DNA of 50,019 bases, taken from NCBI GenBank assembly GCA_938034385.1, contig CALHLC010000046.1, forward strand, positions 1 to 50,019, given 5' to 3'. This document shows positions 10,031 to 19,399 of this stretch, piece after piece. The notes under the pieces are model-generated. The model searched no databases. It was given only the letters and a program-made list of their open reading frames with translations, and had not been told where the DNA came from. The position numbers were made by a program, and so were the translations under genes. How positions within the stretch are numbered: position 1 is the stretch's first letter; each line of letters opens with the position of its first letter. This DNA is from an uncultured Bacteriovoracaceae bacterium (GTDB lineage: Bacteria > Bdellovibrionota > Bacteriovoracia > Bacteriovoracales > Bacteriovoracaceae).

Positions 10031-12417
10031 TGAAGAAGATTAAAGTTGTCATTGCTCAATTAGGGTCGCCTAAGACACCGACGACTAAAGATGTTAGATC
10101 GTACTTAAAAGAGTTCTTAGGTGATCCAAGGGTTGTAGATGTTAACCCCTTTCTGTGGAAAATTATTCTAAATTGTTTTGTATTACCATTTAGACCAAAA
10201 AAATCTGCATTTTTATATTCAAGAATTTGGAATGAAAAAGATCAATCATTTCCCCTTATTTCAATTTCTGAGTCTTTTGTTGAGAAGTTAAAAACTCATC
10301 TTGCTAGTGAAGAAGTTGAAATAGATTTGTGCTTTTTATTAAGCACGCCTAAACCAATCGATGTTTTTGCGAATTGGGAGCAAGAAGATGAATTGACTAG
10401 GGCCGACTCGGTTCTTCTTTTGCCACAATTTCCTCAATATTCAGAAAGTACAATTGCTTCTGTTTTTGATAATGTTGCAAAAGATGCAAAACATTTAATC
10501 AATATACCTAATTTGAATTTCGTTAGTCATTATCATAATGCAAAATGCTTTATTGATACTTATGTTCGATCAATTAAAAAAGAATTAGATCTTGGTTATG
10601 ATGAACTAGTTATTTCGTTTCATGGAATTCCTCTTAGGAGAGTTCTCCAGAAAAAAGATATTTACTACAGACATTGTTATGAGACTTTTTACTTGATAAA
10701 GCAGCGTTTAGATATCAAAGATGAGAAAATACATTTTACTTTTCAATCTCGGTTTGGCTCTGAACAGTGGCTTGGTCCTTCAACTGAAGAGTATGCAATT
10801 GAACTTGCAAGAAATGGTGCTAAGAAATTAGTTGTTGCTTGTCCAAGTTTTACTGTCGATTGTTTAGAGACAATTGATGAGATAGGAAACGAATTGTCTG
10901 AAGAGGTGCACGAATTTGGAACAGAAGTTGTTTCTGTGAGTTGTCCTAATGATGATGATCAATGGGTGAAAGAATATGCTCATTTTATTAAAACGAAAAT
11001 TTATGGATCTGAAAGTGAAAAAAGAGATTTATATTATGGCATAGATCATGGAGAAATAATGAATTCAATTCCTGAGCAAGTAGAAGAATCTCCTCCATTA
11101 ACTAAAGAGATGAAATCCACTCTCAAGATTGTTTTTCTTTCTATTTTTTTAGACCTAATAGGATTTTCGATTATTTTCCCTCTTTTTCCTGAATTAATTA
11201 AGTATTACCTTGAAGTTGATCCGGATAGCTCAATTTTAAATTTTCTATGGGGTAACATTCAATCATTAGTTAGTGCTAATAGTACAGATGTTGGCATTCA
11301 AAGTTTTAGATCTATTGCCCTTTTTGGTGGTGTTTTAGGAGCTTTATATTCATTCTTGCAATTCATCGCCGCTCCTTATTGGGGAAGACTATCAGATAGA
11401 ATCGGCCGGAAACCTGTTATGTTCTACACTGTTTTCGGGTTAGCGATGAGTTATGTTATATGGTTTTTCTCTGGGAGTTTTTTAACACTTATTATTGCTC
11501 GTATCTTGGGAGGAATAATGGGAGGGAATCTCTCGACTGCTACGGCTATTGTCTCAGATATTACAGACAAAAAGAGGCGTTCTAAAGGAATGGCCTTTGT
11601 AGGGATTGCATTTGCTTTTGGATTTATTTTTGGTCCAGCTATTGGTGGTATCTTATCCCAAGTTAGATTAAATGAAATTTTTCCTTCTTTAGTTCAATAC
11701 GGAGTGAATCCATTTTCAGCTCCTGCTTTATTAGCTGCTATTTTAAGTTTTATTAATTTATGGATGATAAAGAAAAACTTCAAAGAAACTCTACCTAAAG
11801 AAAACTTTGTAAAAGAACATTTTAGAAGTTCTAATATTTTAAAACTTTTCAAGACTTTACCATACCAAGGAATTAATCAAACAAACTTAGCAAACTTTTT
11901 CTTTATAGCGGCTTTTTCAGGGATGGAATTTACTCTTACCTTTCTAGCTGTTGAGCGTCTTGGTTATGACTCTTTAGATAATGCCATGATGTTTGTTTTT
12001 ATTGGGTTTATGATTGCACTTATTCAAGGTGGCTTTGTCCGGCGTAAAGCTCATCAAATAGGTGAGAAAAAAGTTGTATTAATGGGACTTGCTTTATTAG
12101 TGCCTGGACTTATTAGTATCTACTTTAGCTACTCTACAGTTTTATTATACCTAGGACTGTTTTTCTTATCTGTAGGATCAGCAATGATAGTACCTTGTCT
12201 TACTAGTTTAGTTTCATTCTATGCTCCTGAAGAATCTCAAGGAGAGGCGATCGGAGTTTTTAGATCACTAGGGTCACTTGGAAGAGTGATTGGCCCAATT
12301 ATGGCAAGTATCATTTATTGGAAGTATGGTTCAGGCTATCCTTATCTAATAGGTACTTTTTTATTAGTCATTCCGTTTTTTCTTGTTTTTAAATTACCGA
12401 CCATTAAAGTTGACTGA
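10030..12417 (+). CDS. hemH: Ferrochelatase-MFS transporter fusion protein
   Basis: One uninterrupted 795-residue frame with two complete domains. Residues 1-326 are a ferrochelatase, which inserts Fe2+ into protoporphyrin (or coproporphyrin) to make haem. It has SFHGIPLRR with the metal-site histidine (His198), FQSRFGSEQWLGPST (about 238-252) and CPSFTVDCLETIDEI (271-285). Residues 327-360 are a polar linker. Residues 361-795 are a 12-helix major facilitator of the DHA1/TetA type, starting IFLDLIGFSIIFPLFPEL and carrying the loop GRLSDRIGRKPVM. A longer than usual loop follows its first helix. Fusion suggests that haem or a porphyrin is made where a transporter can export or take it up; the substrate is inference. 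Confidence 0.85.
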   Translation: MKKIKVVIAQLGSPKTPTTKDVRSYLKEFLGDPRVVDVNPFLWKIILNCFVLPFRPKKSAFLYSRIWNEKDQSFPLISISESFVEKLKTHLASEEVEIDLCFLLSTPKPIDVFANWEQEDELTRADSVLLLPQFPQYSESTIASVFDNVAKDAKHLINIPNLNFVSHYHNAKCFIDTYVRSIKKELDLGYDELVISFHGIPLRRVLQKKDIYYRHCYETFYLIKQRLDIKDEKIHFTFQSRFGSEQWLGPSTEEYAIELARNGAKKLVVACPSFTVDCLETIDEIGNELSEEVHEFGTEVVSVSCPNDDDQWVKEYAHFIKTKIYGSESEKRDLYYGIDHGEIMNSIPEQVEESPPLTKEMKSTLKIVFLSIFLDLIGFSIIFPLFPELIKYYLEVDPDSSILNFLWGNIQSLVSANSTDVGIQSFRSIALFGGVLGALYSFLQFIAAPYWGRLSDRIGRKPVMFYTVFGLAMSYVIWFFSGSFLTLIIARILGGIMGGNLSTATAIVSDITDKKRRSKGMAFVGIAFAFGFIFGPAIGGILSQVRLNEIFPSLVQYGVNPFSAPALLAAILSFINLWMIKKNFKETLPKENFVKEHFRSSNILKLFKTLPYQGINQTNLANFFFIAAFSGMEFTLTFLAVERLGYDSLDNAMMFVFIGFMIALIQGGFVRRKAHQIGEKKVVLMGLALLVPGLISIYFSYSTVLLYLGLFFLSVGSAMIVPCLTSLVSFYAPEESQGEAIGVFRSLGSLGRVIGPIMASIIYWKYGSGYPYLIGTFLLVIPFFLVFKLPTIKVD

Positions 12418-12517
12418 ACTTCTCTAGCTAAGGCTAAGTGCCAACTTAGATAGTCGGCAAAAAGAGGTAATAGTTTCATTTTTTGTAGCAAGTACATGTA
12501 TCACTTATAATCAAAGA

Positions 12518-13465
12518 ATGAAATATTTTATAATCTTTATCTTATTTTTCTCGTGTCTTCGAAAGCCTAGGACGGGGATATCCAATGACTCAAATAGTGG
12601 AAAGTCAGTAGTTACAACCGATACAAATGGTGGTGAAGCAGCAGGAGGAGAAGACTCAGCAGGTGAAGATGATGGAGGAGATGACTCAGCAGGTGAAGAT
12701 AACGGTGGAGATGATTCAGGAGATGATGATGACCATGACGATGAAGATCCGGTGGGACCACCTAAAACATCAGCAAACTTTGTTTTTGAAGTAGCAGATA
12801 ATAAAATTGAACTTGCTTTAAATGAAGAAGTTATCATCCCAGTAAAAATTAAGGCCTTAAAAGACTTTAAAGGTGGAGATATTGATTTAACAATAGAAGA
12901 TATTCCTGCATATATTGAAATAAAATCAGATCTAGAAAAAATTAATTTAAAAACAAATGAATCAGCTGACTTACAAATAAGTGTAAAGGTAAACACAATG
13001 AGTGAAAGCTTTGATAGTAAGAAGTTCGTTCTTCTGGGATCTAATGGAAATGAAGCCATGGGTAACAAAATGAAGTTTGATTTAAAGGTTAAACCGGAAA
13101 TTACTATTGGGATTATTAATGATGCCATCCCACATGAGTATAATATTAAAGATAAAGATATTTGTTTAAATAAACATAATGAAGGTCTTCAAGTTATTTT
13201 TAAAAATATGACAATGAACTTTGGAGATAATGGTAATGGTCCATGTATACATACAGTTAGACCTTTAAAACATTGTGATACTAGTAAAAGAATGAAGCCG
13301 GGAGATACTTACTTACCTCCAAAAGTGATGGCTGATGCTGGAGATAGATCTGCTGTTTTTTATAATCACTTCGCTTCTAATGATAATATCCAACGAAAAT
13401 TACACTTTAATGTAACAGCAGGACAAGAGGCAACTAAGAATTGTACACAAGAGAATAATGATTAA
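12518..13465 (+). CDS. Lipoprotein with acidic 10-residue tandem repeats
   Basis: The N-terminus MKYFIIFILFFSC has a lipobox ending at Cys13, so the protein is probably lipid-anchored. Residues 43-72 are three tandem copies of a 10-residue unit (GGEDSAGEDD, GGDDSAGEDN, GGDDSGDDDD), encoded by a 30-bp DNA repeat at 12644-12733. An extracellular Ig- or cadherin-like segment may follow, and the C-terminal third has three cysteines and HCDTSKRMKPGD. The acidic repeats could bind metal cations. The stop overlaps the start of the HMA-domain gene by 8 nt, which hints at a shared metal-related role. No family recognised. Confidence 0.65.
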   Translation: MKYFIIFILFFSCLRKPRTGISNDSNSGKSVVTTDTNGGEAAGGEDSAGEDDGGDDSAGEDNGGDDSGDDDDHDDEDPVGPPKTSANFVFEVADNKIELALNEEVIIPVKIKALKDFKGGDIDLTIEDIPAYIEIKSDLEKINLKTNESADLQISVKVNTMSESFDSKKFVLLGSNGNEAMGNKMKFDLKVKPEITIGIINDAIPHEYNIKDKDICLNKHNEGLQVIFKNMTMNFGDNGNGPCIHTVRPLKHCDTSKRMKPGDTYLPPKVMADAGDRSAVFYNHFASNDNIQRKLHFNVTAGQEATKNCTQENND

Positions 13466-13790
13466 GATTTTATTATTATTGTTTTTATTTTCACTTCAAA
13501 CTTTTGCAAGTCATAAATTTACTTACTCAGTTCCTGATATTGTTTGTGAGACTTGTGAAAATGCAATTAATAAATATTTGAAATCTATTAGAACTTTAAT
13601 CTCTTCGACTTATGACAAGAAGTTGAAAACAGTAGTTATAGAGTTAAAAGAAAATAAACCATTAACTGAAGATGAAATGAAAGGTTTAGATAATCAAGAA
13701 GGATATCGAATTCTAGAAATTAAGAAAAAAACAGCTTCACAAGAAAAGCCAAAACATAAGCCAAAATTAAACTATAAGCAAAAGCAATAA
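13458..13790 (+). CDS. Periplasmic heavy-metal-associated (HMA) domain protein
   Basis: 110 aa with a signal peptide (about residues 1-17). The mature part is a single ferredoxin-like HMA domain: VPDIVCETCENAINKYL carries the metal-binding C-x-x-C (CETC) in place of the usual M-x-C-x-x-C, and YDKKLKTVVIEL is the second strand. A Lys/Gln-rich tail of about 25 residues follows. It is probably a periplasmic copper or other soft-metal binder. Its first 8 bases overlap the acidic-repeat lipoprotein gene. Its last 71 bp overlap the end of feoB on the opposite strand, which covers the Lys-rich tail. Confidence 0.75.
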   Translation: MIKILLLLFLFSLQTFASHKFTYSVPDIVCETCENAINKYLKSIRTLISSTYDKKLKTVVIELKENKPLTEDEMKGLDNQEGYRILEIKKKTASQEKPKHKPKLNYKQKQ

Positions 13791-15570
13791 AAGGCCATTT
13801 GTAGCCATGAGTTTCTCGCTTAATGACTGCAAAAGTAGAGATACATTGTGGAGCAAAAATAAACCAAACAATTAAAGCTAAAAATACTCCGAGACTATAT
13901 TGACTACTAAGAGTTTCTTGAAGATTGCTTAACCCTGCTTCACTTTCTGGATCATCCACTGCCATCACTGTAGCAAGAGTCGAAACCATTACCTCTCTAG
14001 CCGCAAAGCTTGGAATAAGGGCCACTGTTAATTTGTGATCAAAGCCCAATGGTTCAAACACTGGCATTACGATATTAGCTAATTTACCGGCATAAGAATG
14101 CTCTATCCCTGTGTTGGGATCAGTTCGACTTGGAAAATAAGTTAAAAACCACAAAACAATAGTTAAAGCGACAATGACTGTTCCAGCATTCTTTAAGAAC
14201 TCCCATGCTTGAGAAAATACATTTTTTAAAACCATCTTCATATTAGGTAATTGATAACTTGGCAGTTCTATTAAGTGAGCTTGTTTATTATCAGACTTCA
14301 AAATAAATTTCATCACAAAGGCAACAAGGAAGCTTGAAACTATTCCGATGACATAGAGTAATAAAAGGGCAGGTCCTTGATAAGAAAGTGGTAAAAAACA
14401 TGCAAGCAATAAAACGTAAACAGGTAGTCTTGCAGAACATTGAGTTAAAGGAGCAACAAGAGTAGTGATCATTCTATCTCGTTCATTATTTAATGATCGA
14501 GTAGACATAATTCCAGGGATGGCACAGGCATGACTTGATATAAGTGGGATGATTGCTTTACCTGGAAGGCCCATTTTCATCATGAAAGTATCTAATAAGT
14601 ATGCAACTCGTGATAAATAGCCTGTCTCTTCCATGATCCCTATAAATAGAAATAGGAATATAATTTGAGGTAGGAAAACAACACTTCCTCCAATTCCTGC
14701 AATAACTCCATCGGTTATAAAGCTTTCAAACATTGGAGGTAATCCAAAAGAAGCTACCACTGAAGAAAGAGCGTCAAAAGAATTTGATATCATGTCTTGG
14801 AATGGTCCTGAAAATTCAAAAAGTGTTTGAAAAATACAATACATAATAATAAGTAAAAAAATTGGACCAGAGACCGGGTGAGTAAGAATATTATCGATTT
14901 TATCACTGAGAGTATCAGGTCTGATTTTTTTTATGATTGCTTCTTTTAAAACAGAGTCAATTTCATCAAATGTGTCCTTTGACCAATTATCAACTGAAAT
15001 TAAATGGGAGAGCTTACTAGAGTTAATAGATTGAACGTCTTGCTTTTTGGTTTTCGCAAGTGCCACAATTTTTTCTTTTAATTTTACAATTGAATTTTTA
15101 TCAAGCCTTGATGTTTCATAGACTGGGATAGCTAAATGTTTTTTTAAGATCTCTATATCTATTTCTTGATTTCTTTTTTCAGATAAGTCAGTTCTACTCA
15201 AGACAAGTACTGTAGGGATATTTAATCTTTTTAACTCAATACATAAATACATGGATTTAGCTAACTTAGTTGCATCAGCGACAATGATGAGAGAGTGATA
15301 ATTAAGTTCTTCTTTAGTGAACTTTGCTAGCAGGGGATTAGAGTGATCCTTGATAATATAATCACGAGCAATTTTTTCATCCAACCCTTTGGTTTTTAAT
15401 CCATAAAGACCTGGTAGATCAATGATTTTTACTTCTTGATTGAGACTCCCAATACTTGATTCAACGGTAACTCCGGGATAATTCGCTATTTTTTGATTTT
15501 TATTTGTTAATAAATTAAATAAAGTGGACTTTCCCGAGTTTGGAGCTCCAATTAAAGCAAATGTATTCAA
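13720..15570 (-). CDS. feoB: Ferrous iron transport protein B
   Basis: Inner-membrane GTPase-permease that takes up Fe2+. The N-terminal G domain has GAPNSGKST (G1, residues 8-16), DLPGLYG (G3) and an unusual G4, LSRTD, instead of N-x-x-D. A helical spacer follows, then membrane helices with GGSVVFLPQIIFLF, LSRVAYLLDTFMMK, HACAIPGIMSTR and AAREVMVST, all FeoB signatures. At 616 aa it is shorter than the usual 700-770 aa. The start is TTG at 15570, overlapping the feoA TGA by 4 nt, so translation is coupled. Its 3' end overlaps the HMA gene. Confidence 0.92.
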   Translation of the reverse strand: MNTFALIGAPNSGKSTLFNLLTNKNQKIANYPGVTVESSIGSLNQEVKIIDLPGLYGLKTKGLDEKIARDYIIKDHSNPLLAKFTKEELNYHSLIIVADATKLAKSMYLCIELKRLNIPTVLVLSRTDLSEKRNQEIDIEILKKHLAIPVYETSRLDKNSIVKLKEKIVALAKTKKQDVQSINSSKLSHLISVDNWSKDTFDEIDSVLKEAIIKKIRPDTLSDKIDNILTHPVSGPIFLLIIMYCIFQTLFEFSGPFQDMISNSFDALSSVVASFGLPPMFESFITDGVIAGIGGSVVFLPQIIFLFLFIGIMEETGYLSRVAYLLDTFMMKMGLPGKAIIPLISSHACAIPGIMSTRSLNNERDRMITTLVAPLTQCSARLPVYVLLLACFLPLSYQGPALLLLYVIGIVSSFLVAFVMKFILKSDNKQAHLIELPSYQLPNMKMVLKNVFSQAWEFLKNAGTVIVALTIVLWFLTYFPSRTDPNTGIEHSYAGKLANIVMPVFEPLGFDHKLTVALIPSFAAREVMVSTLATVMAVDDPESEAGLSNLQETLSSQYSLGVFLALIVWFIFAPQCISTFAVIKRETHGYKWPFIAFAYSLILAYVLAFLVKLFFS

Positions 15571-15785
15571 ACTTTACTCGTTGTTGTTTTAACTTGAATA
15601 AGTGCTGCTACAGACTTTCTTATAGCAACTCGTGATCCTCGGATGAGTAGTTGCATAGGCATTAAGCAGTTATTGCTCAAGATTTCTATTTCTTCACCTA
15701 TTAAGAGACCATGCCTTTCTAGTAAAGTGTCATCTGACTTCACTACTTCTACTAATTGAAATTTTTTACACTCACTCAGTTTCAT
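15567..15785 (-). CDS. feoA: FeoA-like SH3-domain protein
   Basis: Small cytoplasmic partner of FeoB. With the ATG at 15785 the product is 72 aa and begins MKLSECKKFQLVEV, the normal start of FeoA. The core has HGLLIGEEIEIL, LMPMQLLIRGSRVAIRKSVAALIQV. AGGGAA lies 8 nt before this ATG. A TTG at 15854 in the same frame would add 23 residues without family similarity, so I reject it. No convincing Fur box was seen in the 170 bp upstream, though I cannot score one reliably. Confidence 0.85.
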   Translation of the reverse strand: MKLSECKKFQLVEVVKSDDTLLERHGLLIGEEIEILSNNCLMPMQLLIRGSRVAIRKSVAALIQVKTTTSKV

Positions 15786-15955
15786 ATAGATGTTCCCTAT
15801 GGCAAACAAATATTCGCCATGTCTGACTATATTGAGCTTTTTATTATCTGACAATAGGTTAAGAAGGAAAACCTGTATGATTAAAGGAGAGATTCCTCTC
15901 TAAATACCTAGGCTTTCTAAGAGAATGCTTTATAAGATTAAATTATTTTAATGAC

Positions 15956-16315
15956 TTATAAATCGATAATGTAATTAAAAACTAAATCTAATTCATCACT
16001 ACTTAAAACAGGTCCACCAATTGGCATATTTCCCGAATCCACTTGCATGAAAAGCTCGCTTGAGTTTGGTTCACCAGGAACGACTCTTTTTAAAACTTCA
16101 TCTTCAGATTTCACCCAAGCATGGCACCTTAAGCACTTGCCAAGAAGAAGATCGTTTTTTAATTGCTCAAAAGTAACGATTTCGCTGGTGGGACTTGCTG
16201 GTGTTGTTGTATTTGAACTAGGAGCTTTTATAGGTGGTCTTTTAAATTCAGAAGAAGAGTTTCGAACTTCTTTACATGAAATAAAAAAAAAGAATGTTAA
16301 AAAGAAAAATTTCAT
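15956..16315 (-). CDS. Single-haem cytochrome c lipoprotein
   Basis: 119 aa. A lipobox (FFFFISC) gives a lipid anchor at Cys14, followed by a Ser/Thr/Pro-rich linker to about residue 45. The haem site CLRCH lies near residue 62, and NMPIGGP near 98 offers the distal methionine ligand. The short domain ends in DLVFNYIIDL, the usual last helix of a class I or planctomycete-type cytochrome c. It should carry electrons at the periplasmic face of a membrane. Ribosome site AAGGAG lies 5 nt before the ATG. The partner is unknown; feoAB lies just downstream on the same strand. Confidence 0.82.
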   Translation of the reverse strand: MKFFFLTFFFFISCKEVRNSSSEFKRPPIKAPSSNTTTPASPTSEIVTFEQLKNDLLLGKCLRCHAWVKSEDEVLKRVVPGEPNSSELFMQVDSGNMPIGGPVLSSDELDLVFNYIIDL

Positions 16316-16471
16316 TTTTACTCCTTAGTATATCCTAAGTTAAATATAAGTTATTTTTTCAAATTGATTTAGAGTAAAAGCTGTATAGTTATAATTCCTT
16401 TTTGGAATAGATAAAACTTAAATAAACAATGATTAGTTAACTGAAGTATAAGGAGCTAGACTAATAATGGT

Positions 16472-17326
16472 TTGAATTTCATAATCTTTTTTATGGAAGA
16501 TTTATTCAAAAATGTCATAGGAAAAAAAGCGGAACAATATCTTGATATGTTGATTACCTTTGTACCTAAGTTTATTCTTGCAATTTTTGCATTGATAGTA
16601 GGTTTAAAAATTATAAATGTATTAATTGATTGGGGTCAAAAACTTTTAGAAAGAACAAATGTTAGTTTGGAATTGAGACCTTTTCTAAATAGTACTTTTT
16701 CTTTTTCTTTGAAAATAATCTTATTTTTTATAGTTGCTTCTATTATTGGAATAGAAACTACTAAGTTTGTGGCTGTTCTTGGTGCTGCTTTTTTTGCAAT
16801 AGGGATGGGGTTGCAAGGAAGTTTAGGGCATTTTGCAGCAGGTATTCTAATATTAATTTTTAGACCTTATAAAGTTGGTGATGTTGTTGAAGTTCAAGGT
16901 CAACTTGGAATAGTAAAAGGTATACAAATAATAAACACTAATATTGAACTCTTTGATAAAAAAATGGCTATTATTCCCAATGGTATTGCTATTAGCGATA
17001 TAGTAACAAACCATTCATTTGAAGGGGTAGTAAGAGTCGATACTGAAATCTCTATGCCTTATGCTGAAGATTTTCCGAAAGTGAAAAAATTATTAGAAGA
17101 GGTTGCTCAAAGTACTCCCGGAGTTTTGAGTGAGCCTAGTGTCTTTGTAGGAATTAAAGACTTTGATTCTCACAGTATACGGTTGTCTGTATGGCCTTTT
17201 GCAAAAGTAGAAGACTACTGGGACGTTTTATTTGCAGTAAATGCTAATCTAAAAAAAGCAATGAGTGAAAATAATATTAAAGTCGCTTATTCTGAAGGAG
17301 TTGAGTTGGGTCCTATCGGATCTTAA
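16472..17326 (+). CDS. MscS-family small-conductance mechanosensitive channel
   Basis: Inner-membrane tension-gated channel of 277-284 aa, the E. coli MscS size, with three N-terminal helices. The pore-lining third helix contains AVLGAAFFAIGMGLQGSLG, with the G/A packing pattern of MscS TM3. FRPYKVGDVVEVQGQLGIV opens the beta domain and PNGIAISDIVTNHS is the following conserved block. The start is uncertain: TTG at 16472 (16 nt after AAGGAG) or ATG at 16493. A two-codon ATG-GTT-TGA minicistron overlaps the leader at 16467. Confidence 0.88.
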   Translation: MNFIIFFMEDLFKNVIGKKAEQYLDMLITFVPKFILAIFALIVGLKIINVLIDWGQKLLERTNVSLELRPFLNSTFSFSLKIILFFIVASIIGIETTKFVAVLGAAFFAIGMGLQGSLGHFAAGILILIFRPYKVGDVVEVQGQLGIVKGIQIINTNIELFDKKMAIIPNGIAISDIVTNHSFEGVVRVDTEISMPYAEDFPKVKKLLEEVAQSTPGVLSEPSVFVGIKDFDSHSIRLSVWPFAKVEDYWDVLFAVNANLKKAMSENNIKVAYSEGVELGPIGS

Positions 17327-17332
17327 GAAACT

Positions 17333-18355
17333 TTATATGACCTTATGAGGTAAGCTCTCAATTCTTCCAGCAGGAGTAATTTCAATATAATCTAGTTTTC
17401 TTTGTAACTCACTAATCGTTGCTGCTCCAGCATAAGTTAAGCCAGATCTTAATCCACCAATAATATCAGCTAAAATGGCGTGTTCATTATCTGTTGCAGG
17501 TATTTCAGTTGAAACTCCCTCAGCTGTTTTCCAGTCAGGCATTTTTCCTTTGTAATCTTCTTGCACTTCCAAGCTTGCCATTCCTCTATACTTTTTAAAC
17601 TTCTTAACACTCCCATCTGGCATTGTTTTATCAAAAGTTTCTCCTGGAGTTGGACCAGTTCCTGCCATCATAGATCCTATCATGACAAAGTCAGCTCCAA
17701 AGGCCAATGCCTTAACAATATCTCCTGGAGTCCGAATTCCACCATCAGCGATGATTGATCGATCACATCTTGCACATTCTTGAACAGAGTTTAGCATAGG
17801 AACACCAAAGCCTGTTTTGATTCTTGTTGTGCAAACAGAACCACCACCAATTCCAACCTTGATAATGTCAGCTCCTTTTGACGCAAGATAATCTGCTCCC
17901 GCATAAGTGGCAACATTTCCGCCTATTATACAAGCTTCTTTACCAAGAAGTTCTCGTAGGTTTCTAAGCATTTTTCCAATATATTTAGCATGAGCATGAG
18001 CGACGTCTATGCAAAAATAATCAGCTCCAGCATCTTTAAGGGCCTGAGCTCTTTCAAATTCATTCACATTACATCCAACAGACACAACTACTTTTGATTT
18101 ACATTTCTTAAACTCTGCAACATTAGTATCAATATCCATAAATCTATGAAGAAAACCTATTCCGCCTTTTTCTCCCATAAAGTTGGCCATAGCGCTTTCA
18201 GTAATAGTGTCCATATTAGCAGTCATTACTGGGAGCTCTAATGAGAGCTTTCCTGTTCTATCAGTTATTTTGGTTTCCACTATTCTTCTTGATTCGTAGT
18301 GGTTGTAACTGGGTACTAGTAAAACATCATCATAAGTAATTGCTCTTTTGCTCAT
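17333..18355 (-). CDS. guaC: GMP reductase (IMPDH/GMPR family)
   Basis: NADPH-dependent conversion of GMP to IMP in purine salvage. At 340 aa it lacks the CBS domains of IMP dehydrogenase. Key stretches are [35 protein letters not shown] and [20 protein letters not shown], which holds the catalytic cysteine and the GMPR-like R-x-K-T-G after it. [20 protein letters not shown] and MIGSMMAGT bind the phosphate. I start at the ATG at 18355, with AAGGAAG 5 nt upstream; an ATG at 18379 in the same frame has no such site. It ends 6 bp from the convergent MscS gene. Confidence 0.87.
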   Translation of the reverse strand: MSKRAITYDDVLLVPSYNHYESRRIVETKITDRTGKLSLELPVMTANMDTITESAMANFMGEKGGIGFLHRFMDIDTNVAEFKKCKSKVVVSVGCNVNEFERAQALKDAGADYFCIDVAHAHAKYIGKMLRNLRELLGKEACIIGGNVATYAGADYLASKGADIIKVGIGGGSVCTTRIKTGFGVPMLNSVQECARCDRSIIADGGIRTPGDIVKALAFGADFVMIGSMMAGTGPTPGETFDKTMPDGSVKKFKKYRGMASLEVQEDYKGKMPDWKTAEGVSTEIPATDNEHAILADIIGGLRSGLTYAGAATISELQRKLDYIEITPAGRIESLPHKVI

Positions 18356-18424
18356 TTTCTTCCTTTGAAAAGATAACATGTAATAGTTAAGCAGTGGTGG
18401 CTTTGTGTAAATAGAAGTTCTGGT

Positions 18425-19399
18425 TTAACTTGAAGATGTAATATTTTTATAGATCACTCTCTGATCGTAGTTTAGTACTTCTATGATTTCTTTGACCTGC
18501 TTGTCTTCCATGTAAACAACAAAATCAATTTGAGAGCAAATTAACTTCATGACGGTTTCAAATTTTAAAGTATTGCTTTGAGAGTAAAATTCAAAGAGTA
18601 TACCCAATCGATGCATTGTATCTAGAGCACTATTGGCATGCAGGGTAGACATAAACCCCTTTAATCCTGTGTTCATACTTAAGATGAATGGATATATCTC
18701 TATAGAACGGATCTCTCCAAGTATTATTCTATCTAGATACATTCTTAAACTGTACGAGCAATACTTCATAAGTTCTTCTGCATTGCTAGAAGTTAAAAAA
18801 GTCCAATGATCATGAACTGGCAATATTTCATTTGTATCTTCTATGATGAGAACATCTTCATTAGGGCAAGTACTTTGTAAAAGTGATTGCATGAAGCTCG
18901 TTTTTCCAGAGCTACTAGCTCCAGAGAACATGATGTTTTTTCTTTTTTTAAATAATTCAACGATTTTATCCGAGTATTGATAACTCTCTAGGGGGAAATA
19001 TTTTTTTATTTTTTTACGCAAAAAGTATTTATGGTTTTTAGAACCAGTTGATTTGTGAAGTAGTGAAACTCTATATTCAGAACCTAAGAGAGTGATTTTC
19101 TTTGAAACAAAAGGACAAGAGACATTCCATGTGATTTTATTTTTCATGCATAGTATTTCAAACGTCAGTTCAAGAAGTTTTTGAGAAATATCTAGTTGAT
19201 GATAGGATTTAATATTGTTTGTTCTTAGGGAAGCTAAGTTACTGTGATGGATAACTAATTCTTCAAAGTCACTCTTTAAAATTTCTGCCAGAAATTGAAA
19301 TTCAAAGCAGTCTTGATAAATTCTTAACGGGATTAAATCTTTTTCAGGTAAAAGGCCAAGGTTTAATCGAGAATACATTTTTTCGATGACTTCATTCAT
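18425..19399 (-). CDS. cpaF: CpaF/TadA-type secretion ATPase
   Basis: Hexameric motor ATPase of the VirB11/PulE superfamily that drives tad pilus assembly. Walker A is SGASSSGKTS; the Asp box is VLIIEDTNEI; LDRIILGEIRSIEIYP is the Walker B region with R-S-x-E; and MSTLHANSALDTMHRL is the His box. The order and SLRMYLDRIILGEIR wording fit CpaF rather than PilB. At 324 aa it lacks the long N-terminal extension of many CpaF proteins. The ATG at 19399 overlaps the secretin stop in an ATGA; an ATG at 19438 would reach 43 nt into that gene and is less likely. Confidence 0.87.
   Translation of the reverse strand: MNEVIEKMYSRLNLGLLPEKDLIPLRIYQDCFEFQFLAEILKSDFEELVIHHSNLASLRTNNIKSYHQLDISQKLLELTFEILCMKNKITWNVSCPFVSKKITLLGSEYRVSLLHKSTGSKNHKYFLRKKIKKYFPLESYQYSDKIVELFKKRKNIMFSGASSSGKTSFMQSLLQSTCPNEDVLIIEDTNEILPVHDHWTFLTSSNAEELMKYCSYSLRMYLDRIILGEIRSIEIYPFILSMNTGLKGFMSTLHANSALDTMHRLGILFEFYSQSNTLKFETVMKLICSQIDFVVYMEDKQVKEIIEVLNYDQRVIYKNITSSS

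Noticed and set aside
12511-13128. Minus-strand reading frame of 205 codons opposite the acidic-repeat lipoprotein
   Set aside because: It is the Ser/Pro-rich shadow of the plus-strand acidic repeats, with no ribosome site and no family resemblance. The plus-strand frame has a lipobox and is coupled to the next gene.
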